Source: Eubacteriales Family XIII. Incertae Sedis bacterium
GTDB taxonomy: Bacteria > Bacillota > Clostridia > Peptostreptococcales > Anaerovoracaceae
Assembly: GCA_031266795.1 (NCBI GenBank)
Contig: JAISAI010000019.1
Span: 1-39,367 of the forward strand
Reading direction: 5' to 3'
DNA: 39,367 bases
A program made the translations under genes and the position numbers. Positions within the stretch are counted from its first letter, which is position 1, and each line of letters starts with the position of its first letter. The notes beneath the pieces were generated by a model. The model ran no database searches, was not told the origin of the DNA, and saw only the letters and a program-made list of their open reading frames with translations. Shown here piece after piece: positions 8,076 through 16,165 of this stretch.

Positions 8076-9410
8076 TCACAGCGATACGAGCTCGAAGCCA
8101 AATGTCTTTGCAATCTGCAAGAGCGCGGGTTTCTGGCTGCCCGCGATGATGAGCGAGTGGTGCGAGCAGAGATGCTCCATGATCCTGTGCCCGTCCTTCC
8201 AGCGGATGAGCGCGCCGTTGCGGCAATCCGATCCCGGATACTGCACGTATCTCTCTATCTCCGCCTCGATGACTGAAAACCTCTTCAAATCGGGGTATAT
8301 CTTCGCGAGCGTGACCGGGCCGGGCGGGAACTCGCAGTCTATGACGTGGGCGTTCCCATCGACGATTTCGAGCGCTTTCGGGCGCATGACCCACTTCGAG
8401 CAGAAGCTCTGCGGGGCGAAGCCGTAGTATCCGCAATGCACGCCGAGCGCGTGGTTGTCGGGATCGTCTATGTCGGGGAATTTGTCGATCTTTTCGTGGG
8501 CGAGCGCGGCCATGCCGACGAGGAACGGGTAGAGATTTGTCATCATCATCGGCTGCTTCAGCGAACGATACAGGATGAACGTGCTTATCATGGTCAGCGT
8601 GTCGCCTTCACACGCGAATATGATGTCGTCCCGTTCGAATAGCTCGTTCCACGCGAGGCAGGGCGTAGTTTTGGAATTGAACGACTCGTTCAGGCAATTG
8701 GCGCCCACGCCTTCCACCCCTCCAATCTCGTCAATCACCTCTTTGACGGCGATATAGAGCTTGACCGCGCCGAGAAACGCGGCCTCGGCAAGCCCGGGAT
8801 CGGTGGGGACATGCCAGGAAGCGCCGACTTCGCGCGCCAGGCTGTCCGGCACGGCGGCGGCCCTTTCGTTCAATTCCTTATAGCTCCGGTACACGAGGCG
8901 GACGCCGAATGTGTCCTCGAGACGCCGGGTGCACTCTTCCTCCCACCAAAAGAAGCGCTTGAATATATAGGCTTGCATACCCTCTCCGGGGCTGTCCTGA
9001 AACATGAGGAATTTGGCGCCGCCGCGCATCGCTTTTTTCGTAGCGATCGAGCGGATGACGACTTTGGCCAGCTCGACGCTATAGGGCGAATACACATTCA
9101 TCCCCTTCTCCCGCAGATAGGCGACTATCTCCCAATCCCACATCTCGACCGTGCCGAAACGGGACGTCAGCGCGATCATGGGCAAGCCGTAGGCCGCAAG
9201 CAGATCAGAATCATGGAAAGCGGCGCCTATGAGCTGCGGAAACACTATTGCGTCCGCCTCCGGTAGGGGCTCCCCGACCTCCACAGGCGCCAATATCTCG
9301 GCGACATCGCCGTAGCTCTCCTTCAAAACCGCGGCTTGGGCGTCGAATTCGCCACGCTCACGTTCATTGGCAGCCTTGAAGCAAAGCGGGATCAGTCTCG
9401 CTTTCGGCAT
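8076..9410 (-). CDS. L-fucose/L-arabinose isomerase-fold protein (block C)
   Basis: 444 residues, first gene of block C. It follows the pattern of the fucose-isomerase-like superfamily: an N-terminal Rossmann-like half (EADAIVFPQLIG, LPMIALTSRFG), then NCLNESFNSKTTPCLAWNEL and the acidic motif FACEGDTLTMIS, where Glu and Asp of superfamily members bind the metal. A C-terminal HHSLIIAG is a plausible further ligand. These enzymes interconvert aldoses and ketoses. It is shorter than classical FucI (about 590 residues), so the substrate cannot be read off. ATG 9410 is chosen with GAGGG 8 nt upstream; GTG 9419 is possible. Confidence 0.75.
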   Translation of the reverse strand: MPKARLIPLCFKAANERERGEFDAQAAVLKESYGDVAEILAPVEVGEPLPEADAIVFPQLIGAAFHDSDLLAAYGLPMIALTSRFGTVEMWDWEIVAYLREKGMNVYSPYSVELAKVVIRSIATKKAMRGGAKFLMFQDSPGEGMQAYIFKRFFWWEEECTRRLEDTFGVRLVYRSYKELNERAAAVPDSLAREVGASWHVPTDPGLAEAAFLGAVKLYIAVKEVIDEIGGVEGVGANCLNESFNSKTTPCLAWNELFERDDIIFACEGDTLTMISTFILYRSLKQPMMMTNLYPFLVGMAALAHEKIDKFPDIDDPDNHALGVHCGYYGFAPQSFCSKWVMRPKALEIVDGNAHVIDCEFPPGPVTLAKIYPDLKRFSVIEAEIERYVQYPGSDCRNGALIRWKDGHRIMEHLCSHHSLIIAGSQKPALLQIAKTFGFELVSL

Positions 9411-9452
9411 GATGTGCACCCTCCCTCCAAACTATTCGAACAATACGGCCGG

Positions 9453-9516
9453 TCTTTTATTTGCTGGCGTTTGCTTTCATTTGCTTTTATTATATAACTT
9501 AGCCGTACCATGTCAA
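9453..9516 (-). promoter_or_regulatory. Promoter P1 with DeoR-type operator array (block C)
   Basis: Minus strand: -35 TTGACA (9511-9516), 16-bp spacer, -10 TATAAT (9489-9494). Directly downstream, 9453-9488, is an array of AGCAAA-type repeats about 10 bp apart (AAAAGCAAATGAAAGCAAAC, then gccAGCAAATAAAAG). The same array follows the -10 boxes of P2 and P3. Tandem repeats of this A-rich kind are typical of DeoR-family sugar repressors; the regulator encoded at 13813-14631 is the obvious candidate. Confidence 0.85.
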
Positions 9517-9540
9517 GCGCCTTTTCAATCATGGTACGGC
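9502..9540 (-). repeat. 10-bp inverted repeat spanning the P1 -35 region
   Basis: Arms gccgtaccat (9502-9511) and atggtacggc (9531-9540) are perfect complements around a 19-nt loop that holds most of the P1 -35 hexamer. One arm is the 3' end of the upstream gene, up to its stop codon. It may fold in the read-through transcript or act as a second operator. Confidence 0.6.
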
Positions 9541-10590
9541 GGCCTCTATACGGGCCTCTACACGGGGCGATACGGCGAGGAATCTCGCGGGGTTCCCCGT
9601 GATGATCGTATCGAGCTGGTCGCCGCCTATGCCGCGTGTTCGCAGCAAAAGCATAAAATTCGTCAAGAGATAGTCGAGCCCGGGCCCTCCGCCGTAACCG
9701 CGCAGCCTCTCCCTCGTGACATCGAGCGACAGCAGCACACGATCCGCGAAGCCCGCCCCTATCATTTCGCAGATGATGTCCGCCTCCCTCTCGTCCGAAT
9801 GGTACTTCGGCCTCGCGACGGTGTCGTATTCTATATACGCGCCTTTCGATGCGAGCTCCTTGTGTACGCGTATATCCGGCTCCGCGCGGTCGAGGTGGCA
9901 GAATGCGAGCCTGTCCCCCCTCACGCCCATCGCCGCGAGAGCGCCAGCCATAGCGAGCGGATTAGCGCCTTTATCGACATGTATCATTATCGCCGCGCCG
10001 GTCGCAAGGGAGGCCCGCGCGGCCGCTCTGAAGAGCCTTGCGTGCAATTCGGTCGCCTCAGGTTCAAGAGCCGCTTTGATCACCCCCGCGCGCGCGGCGC
10101 TTCCCGGCAGGCAGGGTCGCCCGCTTCCCCCCGCCATATCCGCCGGCGCGGGGACGTCCCCCTCCGCCCGCAGCGGCTCGCCGGATGGATAGAACGGCGC
10201 GCCGTACATGCCGGTCTCGATCTCGCTCGTGAATAGCCCCGCCACTACGTCTTCGCTCAATGCCAGAAACGGATTATCTTTGCCGTAGTACATCAGCTTG
10301 TGGAAGCCCGTCGACGCGACGATATGCACGCCGCATTCCCCGGACAGACGCAGCAGCGTCTCCGCGTTCCTGCCCGTGAATACGGGCTGCGCGTCGACCA
10401 AGGCCGACCCGCCGGCGGCTTTGTACGCACGCACATCGACCGCTGTTTTTTCGGGCTCGTCTATGCACAGGGCCGGATGCACGCGCGAGGCCGGCCCCGG
10501 CTCGATACACAGATGCTCGTGCGGTTGGCACGGCCCGAGCCCGCTCGCGCGCACTTCCCCCCTTACGGTTATTACCCCGCCCCCGCTCAT
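9529..10590 (-). CDS. Phosphotriesterase-family metallohydrolase, probable sugar lactonase (block B)
   Basis: 353 residues of the amidohydrolase superfamily. All binuclear metal ligands of the family can be seen: H24 and H26 in PHEHLCIE, the lysine to be carboxylated in GVIKAAL (about 172), His in IMIHVDKG (about 204), His in FCHLDR (about 232), and Asp in LSLDVT (about 289). The conserved YGGGPGLDYL follows. Many bacterial members are lactonases, including some that open phosphorylated pentono-lactones, which would suit a locus rich in sugar dehydrogenases (inference). ATG 10590 is chosen because it overlaps the stop of the aldolase gene by 4 bp (ATGA). Its own stop lies 12 bp before the P1 -35 box. 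Confidence 0.85.
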   Translation of the reverse strand: MSGGGVITVRGEVRASGLGPCQPHEHLCIEPGPASRVHPALCIDEPEKTAVDVRAYKAAGGSALVDAQPVFTGRNAETLLRLSGECGVHIVASTGFHKLMYYGKDNPFLALSEDVVAGLFTSEIETGMYGAPFYPSGEPLRAEGDVPAPADMAGGSGRPCLPGSAARAGVIKAALEPEATELHARLFRAAARASLATGAAIMIHVDKGANPLAMAGALAAMGVRGDRLAFCHLDRAEPDIRVHKELASKGAYIEYDTVARPKYHSDEREADIICEMIGAGFADRVLLSLDVTRERLRGYGGGPGLDYLLTNFMLLLRTRGIGGDQLDTIITGNPARFLAVSPRVEARIEAAVP

Positions 10591-11219
10591 CCCCTCGCCC
10601 CTGCGAGGATGCGAACCGACTCCGCGCACACTTCCGTGATATGCGCGAAATTCCGCTCCGCGATGTCTCCGCGCGGGCACAGCCAGCCGCCGCCCACAGC
10701 CGCCACCTGCGGTATCGCAAATTCAGCGAGATTGCCCCTGTCAACGCCGCCGGTCGGTATGAACATTACTTGGGGGAAAGGCCCCGCCAATGCTTTCATG
10801 GCTTTGACGCCGCCGTAGACATTCGACGGGAAGAATTTCAGTATATCTATCCCGCATTTCAGCGCCATCGTTATCTCCGTCGGGGTCACGCAGCCCGGGT
10901 ACACGGAGATGCCGTTGTCCACGCACCAGTTCACGATGTCCGCGTCAAAGCCCGGCGACACCACGAAGCCCGCGCCCCTCTTCACGGCCTCTTTCGCCTT
11001 GTCGAGCGACAAGACCGTACCCGCGCCGACAAGCACATCCGCCACGCTGCCCGACACATTCGCTATCGCGTCAAGCCCGGCTTCCGTCCTGAGCGTTATC
11101 TCCATGATATCCACGCCGCCGCCCGACAGCGCCTTTGCCGTGGCGACCGCGTCCGCCGCGTCGTCTATCACCACGACGGGCACGAGCCCCGTACGCCGGA
11201 GCCTTTCATCGTTTTTCAT
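10587..11219 (-). CDS. eda: KDPG/KHG aldolase (2-keto-3-deoxy-phosphogluconate type)
   Basis: 210-residue class I aldolase, normal length. The catalytic Glu is in MEITLRT (about 40) and the Schiff-base Lys in LKFFPSN (about 127). The phosphate-loop patterns VGAGTVLS, VSPGFD and IPTGGVD are also present. The family cleaves 2-keto-3-deoxy-6-phospho-aldonates or 4-hydroxy-2-oxoglutarate to pyruvate plus an aldehyde. ATG 11219 lies 5 nt after the stop of the cupin isomerase gene and is the first sensible start; a GTG at 11240 would overlap that gene. It probably performs one of the terminal cleavages of the block B pathway. Confidence 0.93.
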   Translation of the reverse strand: MKNDERLRRTGLVPVVVIDDAADAVATAKALSGGGVDIMEITLRTEAGLDAIANVSGSVADVLVGAGTVLSLDKAKEAVKRGAGFVVSPGFDADIVNWCVDNGISVYPGCVTPTEITMALKCGIDILKFFPSNVYGGVKAMKALAGPFPQVMFIPTGGVDRGNLAEFAIPQVAAVGGGWLCPRGDIAERNFAHITEVCAESVRILAGARG

Positions 11220-11224
11220 CGCAA

Positions 11225-11815
11225 TCACCCGCTTTTCCACTTGGGATTATCGACGAGCCCATACCCGCCGCCGTCTTTTTCGACCACGAGCCTACGGTAT
11301 CCCTTCGTCTCGATCGTACCGTAGTCGTGGCCCGCGTCGCCGCGAAACGCGAAAAAAGTCACGAGCGGCGCCCCGCCGGTGTTCACGCTCCTATGCGCGT
11401 AACGCTGCGGCACGTACACGGCGATGCCCGGCTTGAACTCCTCGTACGTCACGTCGCCCTCGGGATTTTCGAATATCATGCCGCCCTCCCCCGACAGGCA
11501 GTAATACACCTCCGCCGTTTCGAGGACGGTGTGAAAATGCCCTTTTGTCATGTAAAATTCCCTGCCGACCTTGCCGGGATACGTGATGGAAGAGCCGAAC
11601 GCTATATCCCCCGGCGTCGCCGGCGCGCCGAGCTCATAAAACTCGTAGACGAGGGGATCGCCCCCTTCGAGTATCCCGGCCGCCGCCTCTTCGTCGAAAA
11701 ACATATCCTTGACATTCGACAGATAGCGTTTGGAGCTCTCCGCTTTCGCGGACAACCCGTTCACCAAAGAGAAGTCCATCGTAAAACTCCTCGTCCAATC
11801 AAAATCGTTCGCCAT
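11225..11815 (-). CDS. Cupin-type (archaeal-like) glucose-6-phosphate isomerase
   Basis: 196 residues. The cupin motif is GHFHTVLETAEVYYCLSG, with metal-binding His at about 94 and 96 and Glu near 101, and the distal His is in PQRYAHRSVN (about 141). The preceding TYPGKVGREFYMTKG is characteristic of metal-dependent cupin phosphoglucose isomerases, known mainly from archaea and some bacteria. These convert glucose-6-P and fructose-6-P; in this context a related phospho-aldose/ketose pair is equally likely. The ribosome binding site GGAGG is 5 nt from ATG 11815. Confidence 0.9.
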   Translation of the reverse strand: MANDFDWTRSFTMDFSLVNGLSAKAESSKRYLSNVKDMFFDEEAAAGILEGGDPLVYEFYELGAPATPGDIAFGSSITYPGKVGREFYMTKGHFHTVLETAEVYYCLSGEGGMIFENPEGDVTYEEFKPGIAVYVPQRYAHRSVNTGGAPLVTFFAFRGDAGHDYGTIETKGYRRLVVEKDGGGYGLVDNPKWKSG

Positions 11816-11854
11816 TATCGCCTCCTTGATCGCGGCACTTAGATATATCTGTCT

Positions 11855-12787
11855 TTATCTCGCAAGCCTGCTCAGTTCCTCGAGCAGAGCGCCCTTTATC
11901 TCTTTATGGAATACCTCCGCTATGACCTGCGTCCATCCGTGGATGAAATAGTTCCATCCGTCCTCTACGTGCAGATCTTTTGCGGCGGCCTGCCGCTCCG
12001 CCTGTTCTTTGAAGAGCAGATCCCCCCGGTAATTTATCTCCCATACCAAGGAATGTTCGGGGTAGTCCACGGCGTCAGTAGTGGGGGAGCCCGGCGCGTC
12101 TTTGCCCAGGCCCGTAGCGTTGACGACAAGGGAATAAGGAGGAAGAGATGATACCAACTTGTCGTTGTCAGCGGGCGCAGGGCTGTGTACGTAGCGCATC
12201 CCGACCTTGGAATTCGCCCCTGACAATGTCCGCCTTGCGGACTCGAGTCTCGGCTCGCTCCTGTTCGCGATGCTTATCGCTTTCGGCACGTTGTTCCCCC
12301 ACTTTTCCTGACTGAGGTATATGGTCATCGCGAGGGAACTACCCCCCGCGCCCATAAGCAATACTTCCCCGCCGTGATCCGCCCAGAACCCGGCGGGCAC
12401 GAAACTCTCGAGGGCGAGCCCGCTCGATATGGGGTCTTTCGCGTGGGCGCAGAATTTTCCGCCCTTCTTGGAGAGGCTCGATACTTCCTCGAGCCTTTCA
12501 GCAAACGGATCCACATAATCGAACATATCCTCGCACGCTTTGTACAGATCCAGCTTGTGCGTGGTGACGAGGGCGCCCTCCGACAGGGCGTCGTCCTTGA
12601 GAAACCGCGTGACCTTGCGGTAGTCCTCCGCGGGGGCGTGCAAGGGCAGGTCGATGCCCTTTATCCCCACATCGCCGAGCCCGAGGGCTTCCGCCCACTT
12701 TGGGAACACATCCATAATAGACGACTTCGTCGTCGTGACTCCGATAAAGTAGAGCGTCGGCTTTTTTGCTGGTGTAAAATCAAACAT
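11855..12787 (-). CDS. Shikimate dehydrogenase-like NAD(P) oxidoreductase
   Basis: 310 residues of the AroE/YdiB fold. The N-terminal substrate domain has IGVTTTKSSIMDVFPKW (aligned with the usual SxS pocket) and LVTTHKLDLY, where the Lys matches the AroE catalytic Lys. The nucleotide-binding motif is LLMGAGGSSLAMTIYLS, and NATGLGKDAPGSP matches the AroE NATxxG motif. It is unlike housekeeping AroE in length and several motifs, and it sits in a sugar operon rather than with aromatic biosynthesis genes. A role on a cyclic polyol or other hydroxylated ring is plausible but unproven. GGAGG is 4 nt from ATG 12787. Confidence 0.75.
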   Translation of the reverse strand: MFDFTPAKKPTLYFIGVTTTKSSIMDVFPKWAEALGLGDVGIKGIDLPLHAPAEDYRKVTRFLKDDALSEGALVTTHKLDLYKACEDMFDYVDPFAERLEEVSSLSKKGGKFCAHAKDPISSGLALESFVPAGFWADHGGEVLLMGAGGSSLAMTIYLSQEKWGNNVPKAISIANRSEPRLESARRTLSGANSKVGMRYVHSPAPADNDKLVSSLPPYSLVVNATGLGKDAPGSPTTDAVDYPEHSLVWEINYRGDLLFKEQAERQAAAKDLHVEDGWNYFIHGWTQVIAEVFHKEIKGALLEELSRLAR

Positions 12788-12832
12788 TTTTCCTCCGTAC
12801 TGCCGCGTCGGCGGCCCATAGTCCCACGCCGT

Positions 12833-13756
12833 TCATATGCCGAGGTCCGCTATGAGGTTCCGCGTGGCCATCATGCCCATGTTTTCGGCCGCGCCCACGG
12901 TCGAGGCGGCGCAGTGCGAGCCGAGGATGACGTTGCCTAAGCCGTACCATCTCTCGTCGCCCGGCGGCTCCTCTGTGAATACGTCCATCCCCGCGCCGCC
13001 GATGCGTCCGGCCGTGAGGGCCGCGAGCAAGGCGTCCTCGTCGATGAGCCCGCCCCTGGCCGTATTGACTATGAACGCGCCCCTCTTCATCAGCGCTATG
13101 CGCCTGCCGTCGACGATATGTTTCGTTTCGGCGGTAAGCGGCGCGTGCAGGCTTATGAAATCAGAGGCCTCCATTATCCCGTCCACGTCCGCGCGCTTCA
13201 CGCCGCAGCCGGACGCGAAATCCTCGTCCCAATAGACATCGGAGGCGAGGATGTCCATGCCAAAGCCTCCGGCCCTGCGCGCGACCCCTTTTCCGACAGC
13301 CCCGAGCCCGATGAGGCCGAGCGTCCTGCCCGCGACGTCTGACGCCGTTATCTTCGTCCAGTCGCGCCTCCTGCAGCCTCTGTCGATGGCCACAACACGC
13401 CTCGCCAACGCGAGCATGAGTGCGAATGTGTAATCGGCCACCGCGTCCGAGTTGGCGCCGGGCGTCTTTGATACCTTGACGCCGTGCTCCGCGCAGTAGC
13501 CCATATCGATATTGTCCGTACCAACGCCATACTTGGCCACGGCCTTCAGCCCCGGCGCGTGCGACATGACGTCCGCTGTCAAGGGGTCGACGCCGACGAT
13601 GACGCCGTCCGCGCCGCTGATGGCGGCCTTTAGCTCCGGCTCAGGCATGATGCCGCCCGTCTCATTGCGCACGGCCTCGACGCCCCTGTCCGCGAGCAGC
13701 CGCAGGGGCGCATCGCTGTGTTTCCCATATGATCTTGGTGTGATAAGTACCTTCAT
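12833..13756 (-). CDS. D-isomer-specific 2-hydroxyacid dehydrogenase
   Basis: 307 residues. The NAD-binding motif LGLIGLGAVGKG lies near residue 145. The catalytic triad of the family is visible: Arg in VNTARGGLIDE, Glu in VFTEEPPGDE, His in LGSHCAAST. These enzymes reduce 2-keto acids to D-2-hydroxyacids or the reverse (phosphoglycerate, glyoxylate/hydroxypyruvate, 2-keto-aldonates). It lacks the C-terminal ACT domain of many serine-pathway SerA proteins. In this operon it may reduce or oxidise a keto-acid such as hydroxypyruvate or a 2-keto-aldonate (inference). Confidence 0.9.
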   Translation of the reverse strand: MKVLITPRSYGKHSDAPLRLLADRGVEAVRNETGGIMPEPELKAAISGADGVIVGVDPLTADVMSHAPGLKAVAKYGVGTDNIDMGYCAEHGVKVSKTPGANSDAVADYTFALMLALARRVVAIDRGCRRRDWTKITASDVAGRTLGLIGLGAVGKGVARRAGGFGMDILASDVYWDEDFASGCGVKRADVDGIMEASDFISLHAPLTAETKHIVDGRRIALMKRGAFIVNTARGGLIDEDALLAALTAGRIGGAGMDVFTEEPPGDERWYGLGNVILGSHCAASTVGAAENMGMMATRNLIADLGI

Positions 13757-13812
13757 CCGTCCGCTTTTCCTCTCATCGCGCCATACGGGCGTTCGCCCCC
13801 ACGCGCCGTCCC

Positions 13813-14631
13813 CTACACTATCACGAGCTCAAGGCCCTCCGCCGCCCCGCATATGCACTCGGCCATCTTGCCGCCTATCCCGGAGTCCGTGATGAGCACG
13901 TCGATGTCCCCCGCTTCGGCAAAGGTATAGAACGCTATCTTCCCTATCTTGCCGCTGTCCATCAGCAGGAAGGTCTTCAGCGATATTTCCCTCAGCCTTT
14001 TCTTGATCTCCGCATGCTCTATATTCGGCGTCGAGAAGCCCCTGTCGAGTGTGAACGCATTGGCCGCAAGGAAGGTCTTATCGACGTTGATATCCTTCAG
14101 CGCCTCGAGCGCCTTCGCGCCTATCGTGCAATGAAAGCCCTTGCGCAGCTCCCCGCCTATGAGTATGATGTGGTGGTTTGTCTTTTTCTCCAAATTGGCC
14201 GCTATCCCTATGTCGTTCGTCACTATCGTCAGGCCTCTCCTCGCGGACAGGGTATCGGCGAATTCAAATGTCGTCGTGCCCGTATCTATCGCTATGGTGT
14301 CGCCGTCGTCCACCTGGCTGAGCGCGTTGGCCGCGATGCGCTTTTTCTCATCCCTCTGGGACACCTCCTTCTGCTCAGAGGTGAGCTCAAGCCCCATCTT
14401 GCCCGTGAGTATGGCCCCTCCGTGCGTACGGACGAGCAGCCCGCCCTTCTCGAGTTCCCTGAGATCCGTGCGTATCGTCGCCTGCGACACGTCGAACTGC
14501 TCGCTCAGATCCTGTACGAGCACCTTCGCGTCTTCCTTGAGCTTCTTGATGATCAGGCCCTTCCTCTCCTCAGCGAAGAGTTGGCCGGCGGCCGGCTCAG
14601 GCACGGCGTCGTTTTGTCTGTCATATTTCAT
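13813..14631 (-). CDS. DeoR/GlpR-family transcriptional regulator of the catabolic locus
   Basis: 272 residues. The N-terminal winged helix is near residues 25-80 (VLVQDLSEQFDVSQATIRTD, then LRELEKGGLLVRTHGGAI, the DeoR signature). A DeoR C-terminal sensor domain follows with DTGTTTFEFADTL and the phosphosugar-binding pattern IGGELRKGFHCTIG. Family members repress sugar operons and release DNA when a phosphorylated intermediate binds. The start overlaps the kinase stop by 4 bp (ATGA). Three promoters here carry the same operator-like repeat array, including P2, which drives this gene, so it probably represses itself and the whole 22 kb locus. Confidence 0.9.
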   Translation of the reverse strand: MKYDRQNDAVPEPAAGQLFAEERKGLIIKKLKEDAKVLVQDLSEQFDVSQATIRTDLRELEKGGLLVRTHGGAILTGKMGLELTSEQKEVSQRDEKKRIAANALSQVDDGDTIAIDTGTTTFEFADTLSARRGLTIVTNDIGIAANLEKKTNHHIILIGGELRKGFHCTIGAKALEALKDINVDKTFLAANAFTLDRGFSTPNIEHAEIKKRLREISLKTFLLMDSGKIGKIAFYTFAEAGDIDVLITDSGIGGKMAECICGAAEGLELVIV

Positions 14632-16139
14632 TTGGGTCGCAACAACCTTTCATACGTGTCATGCAGCGCGCCATACAGCCCCGCGAAAACTTCCTTTTGC
14701 GCCTCATAGACTTCATGCGCCGGCCCGTGCGGCGAGGCGGATTTGCTATAGTCCGATGCATGCGCGACAAGCCGCGTGATATCGCCATAGAGCCCCACCC
14801 CGTATCCCGCTATGCTGCAACAGGCGAGCAGGGCCGTATCCGCCTCCTTGCACGCGCTCACGGGCACCCCGAGCATATCGGACTTTATCTGCGCGAATAC
14901 CGCGCTGCCTGAACCCCCTCCCACGCTCAACACGCGGTCATAGCGCTGATCTGGCGCCAGCCCTTTTATTATATCGTAATATATCGCATACTCGTACGCT
15001 ATGCCCTCCATTATCGCGCGGTACAGATGCTCCCTGCCGTGTACCCAGCCGAGCCCTATGTAGGCGCCGCGTACGAGCGTGTCGTTGGGGCAGACCCTTC
15101 CGGAGAACTGCGGCACGAAAAGCAGGCCTTCGCAGCCCGCGGGCACTGATGCGGCGCCTTCGTCGAGCTCCCCGTACGACGCGGCCCCCCGCAGGATGTC
15201 GTCACGGTACCACCTGAGGCACATGCCGCCTCCGCCTATATACGCCATCGGCGTATACAGGCCGTCCATGACCGACGGCGCGAAGAGTATCGTCTTATGC
15301 TCCTTATCGGGCGCAAATGTGGGCACGGCGCACGCGAGTACGGACGCGGTGCCCGCCACGTCGAATATGATGCCCGGCTCCGTCACGCCGGCCCCAAAGC
15401 TCGCGGCCGCCGTATCCCCGCAGCCGGCCACGAGGGGCGTACCGGGCAAGAGCCCGCACAGCGACGCCATATCGGCCGTAAGCCCCCCGACCTTATCATA
15501 CGGCCTGAGTATGCGCGGGAACTTGTCCTTGCCCACGCCGAGAGACTCCATCAGCTCGTCGGACCAGACCTTCCGCGCCGTGTCGGCGAAGCCCGAAAAA
15601 TGCAGATACGTATGGTCGTAGAACGCTTCGTCGCCATCGAGGCCGCACAGCCTCATCGTGCAATACGCCGCGGGCTGAACGAATTTATACACCCTGTCGA
15701 ACGCTTCGGGATGGTTTTCCTTCCACCACATTATCTTTGGGCCGGCCGTGTAGCTGACGGGGCCGCCTGTTATCGCGATAACGCGCTCCTCGCCATAGTC
15801 TATGAACGCCCGCCTCGACGCGCCGCATCTCGTATCGAGCCAGCTATCGTAGGGGATGGCCGCCGCCCCGTCCCTACCTACGCCCATGACCCCGGCCATC
15901 TGCCCGTCGATGCACAGGCCGGCCACATCCGACGGGGCTATCCCCGACTCGTCCATGACCGCCCTCACCGCGCTGATGGCGGAGCTGAGCATCTCGTCGG
16001 GGTCCTGAATGACCGCGCCCTCCTCCGGATAGATAAGACGGCTTTCGGCGGCATATTCGCTGACAAGCCTGCCATCCTCCGTCATGAGCCCGGCCTTCGT
16101 GGACTGCGTCCCTATATCTATTCCAATCAGATGATTCAT
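14628..16139 (-). CDS. FGGY-family carbohydrate kinase 1 (block B)
   Basis: 503 residues. The first actin-like ATPase domain begins LIGIDIGTQSTKAGL. The substrate loop region is LDTRCGASRRAF; the catalytic Asp is expected in VAGCGDTAAASFG. The second domain has the FGGY-type VRGAYIGLGWVHGREHLYRA and LSVGGGSGSAVFAQI. The fold covers xylulo-, ribulo-, rhamnulo-, glycero- and erythritol kinases; the substrate cannot be read from sequence. It is the only kinase of block B and shares little close sequence with the kinase at 26524-28032, so the locus probably phosphorylates two different intermediates. Weak ribosome binding site. Confidence 0.9.
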   Translation of the reverse strand: MNHLIGIDIGTQSTKAGLMTEDGRLVSEYAAESRLIYPEEGAVIQDPDEMLSSAISAVRAVMDESGIAPSDVAGLCIDGQMAGVMGVGRDGAAAIPYDSWLDTRCGASRRAFIDYGEERVIAITGGPVSYTAGPKIMWWKENHPEAFDRVYKFVQPAAYCTMRLCGLDGDEAFYDHTYLHFSGFADTARKVWSDELMESLGVGKDKFPRILRPYDKVGGLTADMASLCGLLPGTPLVAGCGDTAAASFGAGVTEPGIIFDVAGTASVLACAVPTFAPDKEHKTILFAPSVMDGLYTPMAYIGGGGMCLRWYRDDILRGAASYGELDEGAASVPAGCEGLLFVPQFSGRVCPNDTLVRGAYIGLGWVHGREHLYRAIMEGIAYEYAIYYDIIKGLAPDQRYDRVLSVGGGSGSAVFAQIKSDMLGVPVSACKEADTALLACCSIAGYGVGLYGDITRLVAHASDYSKSASPHGPAHEVYEAQKEVFAGLYGALHDTYERLLRPK

Positions 16140-16165
16140 TTCAGTTTCGTCTCACAGGCGAGCTT

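Noticed and set aside
9541..10680. Longer N-terminus for the PTE-like protein (start at 10680)
   Set aside because: The extra 30 residues overlap the aldolase gene and are Arg-rich; ATG 10590 forms a clean 4-bp overlap and begins the conserved part.
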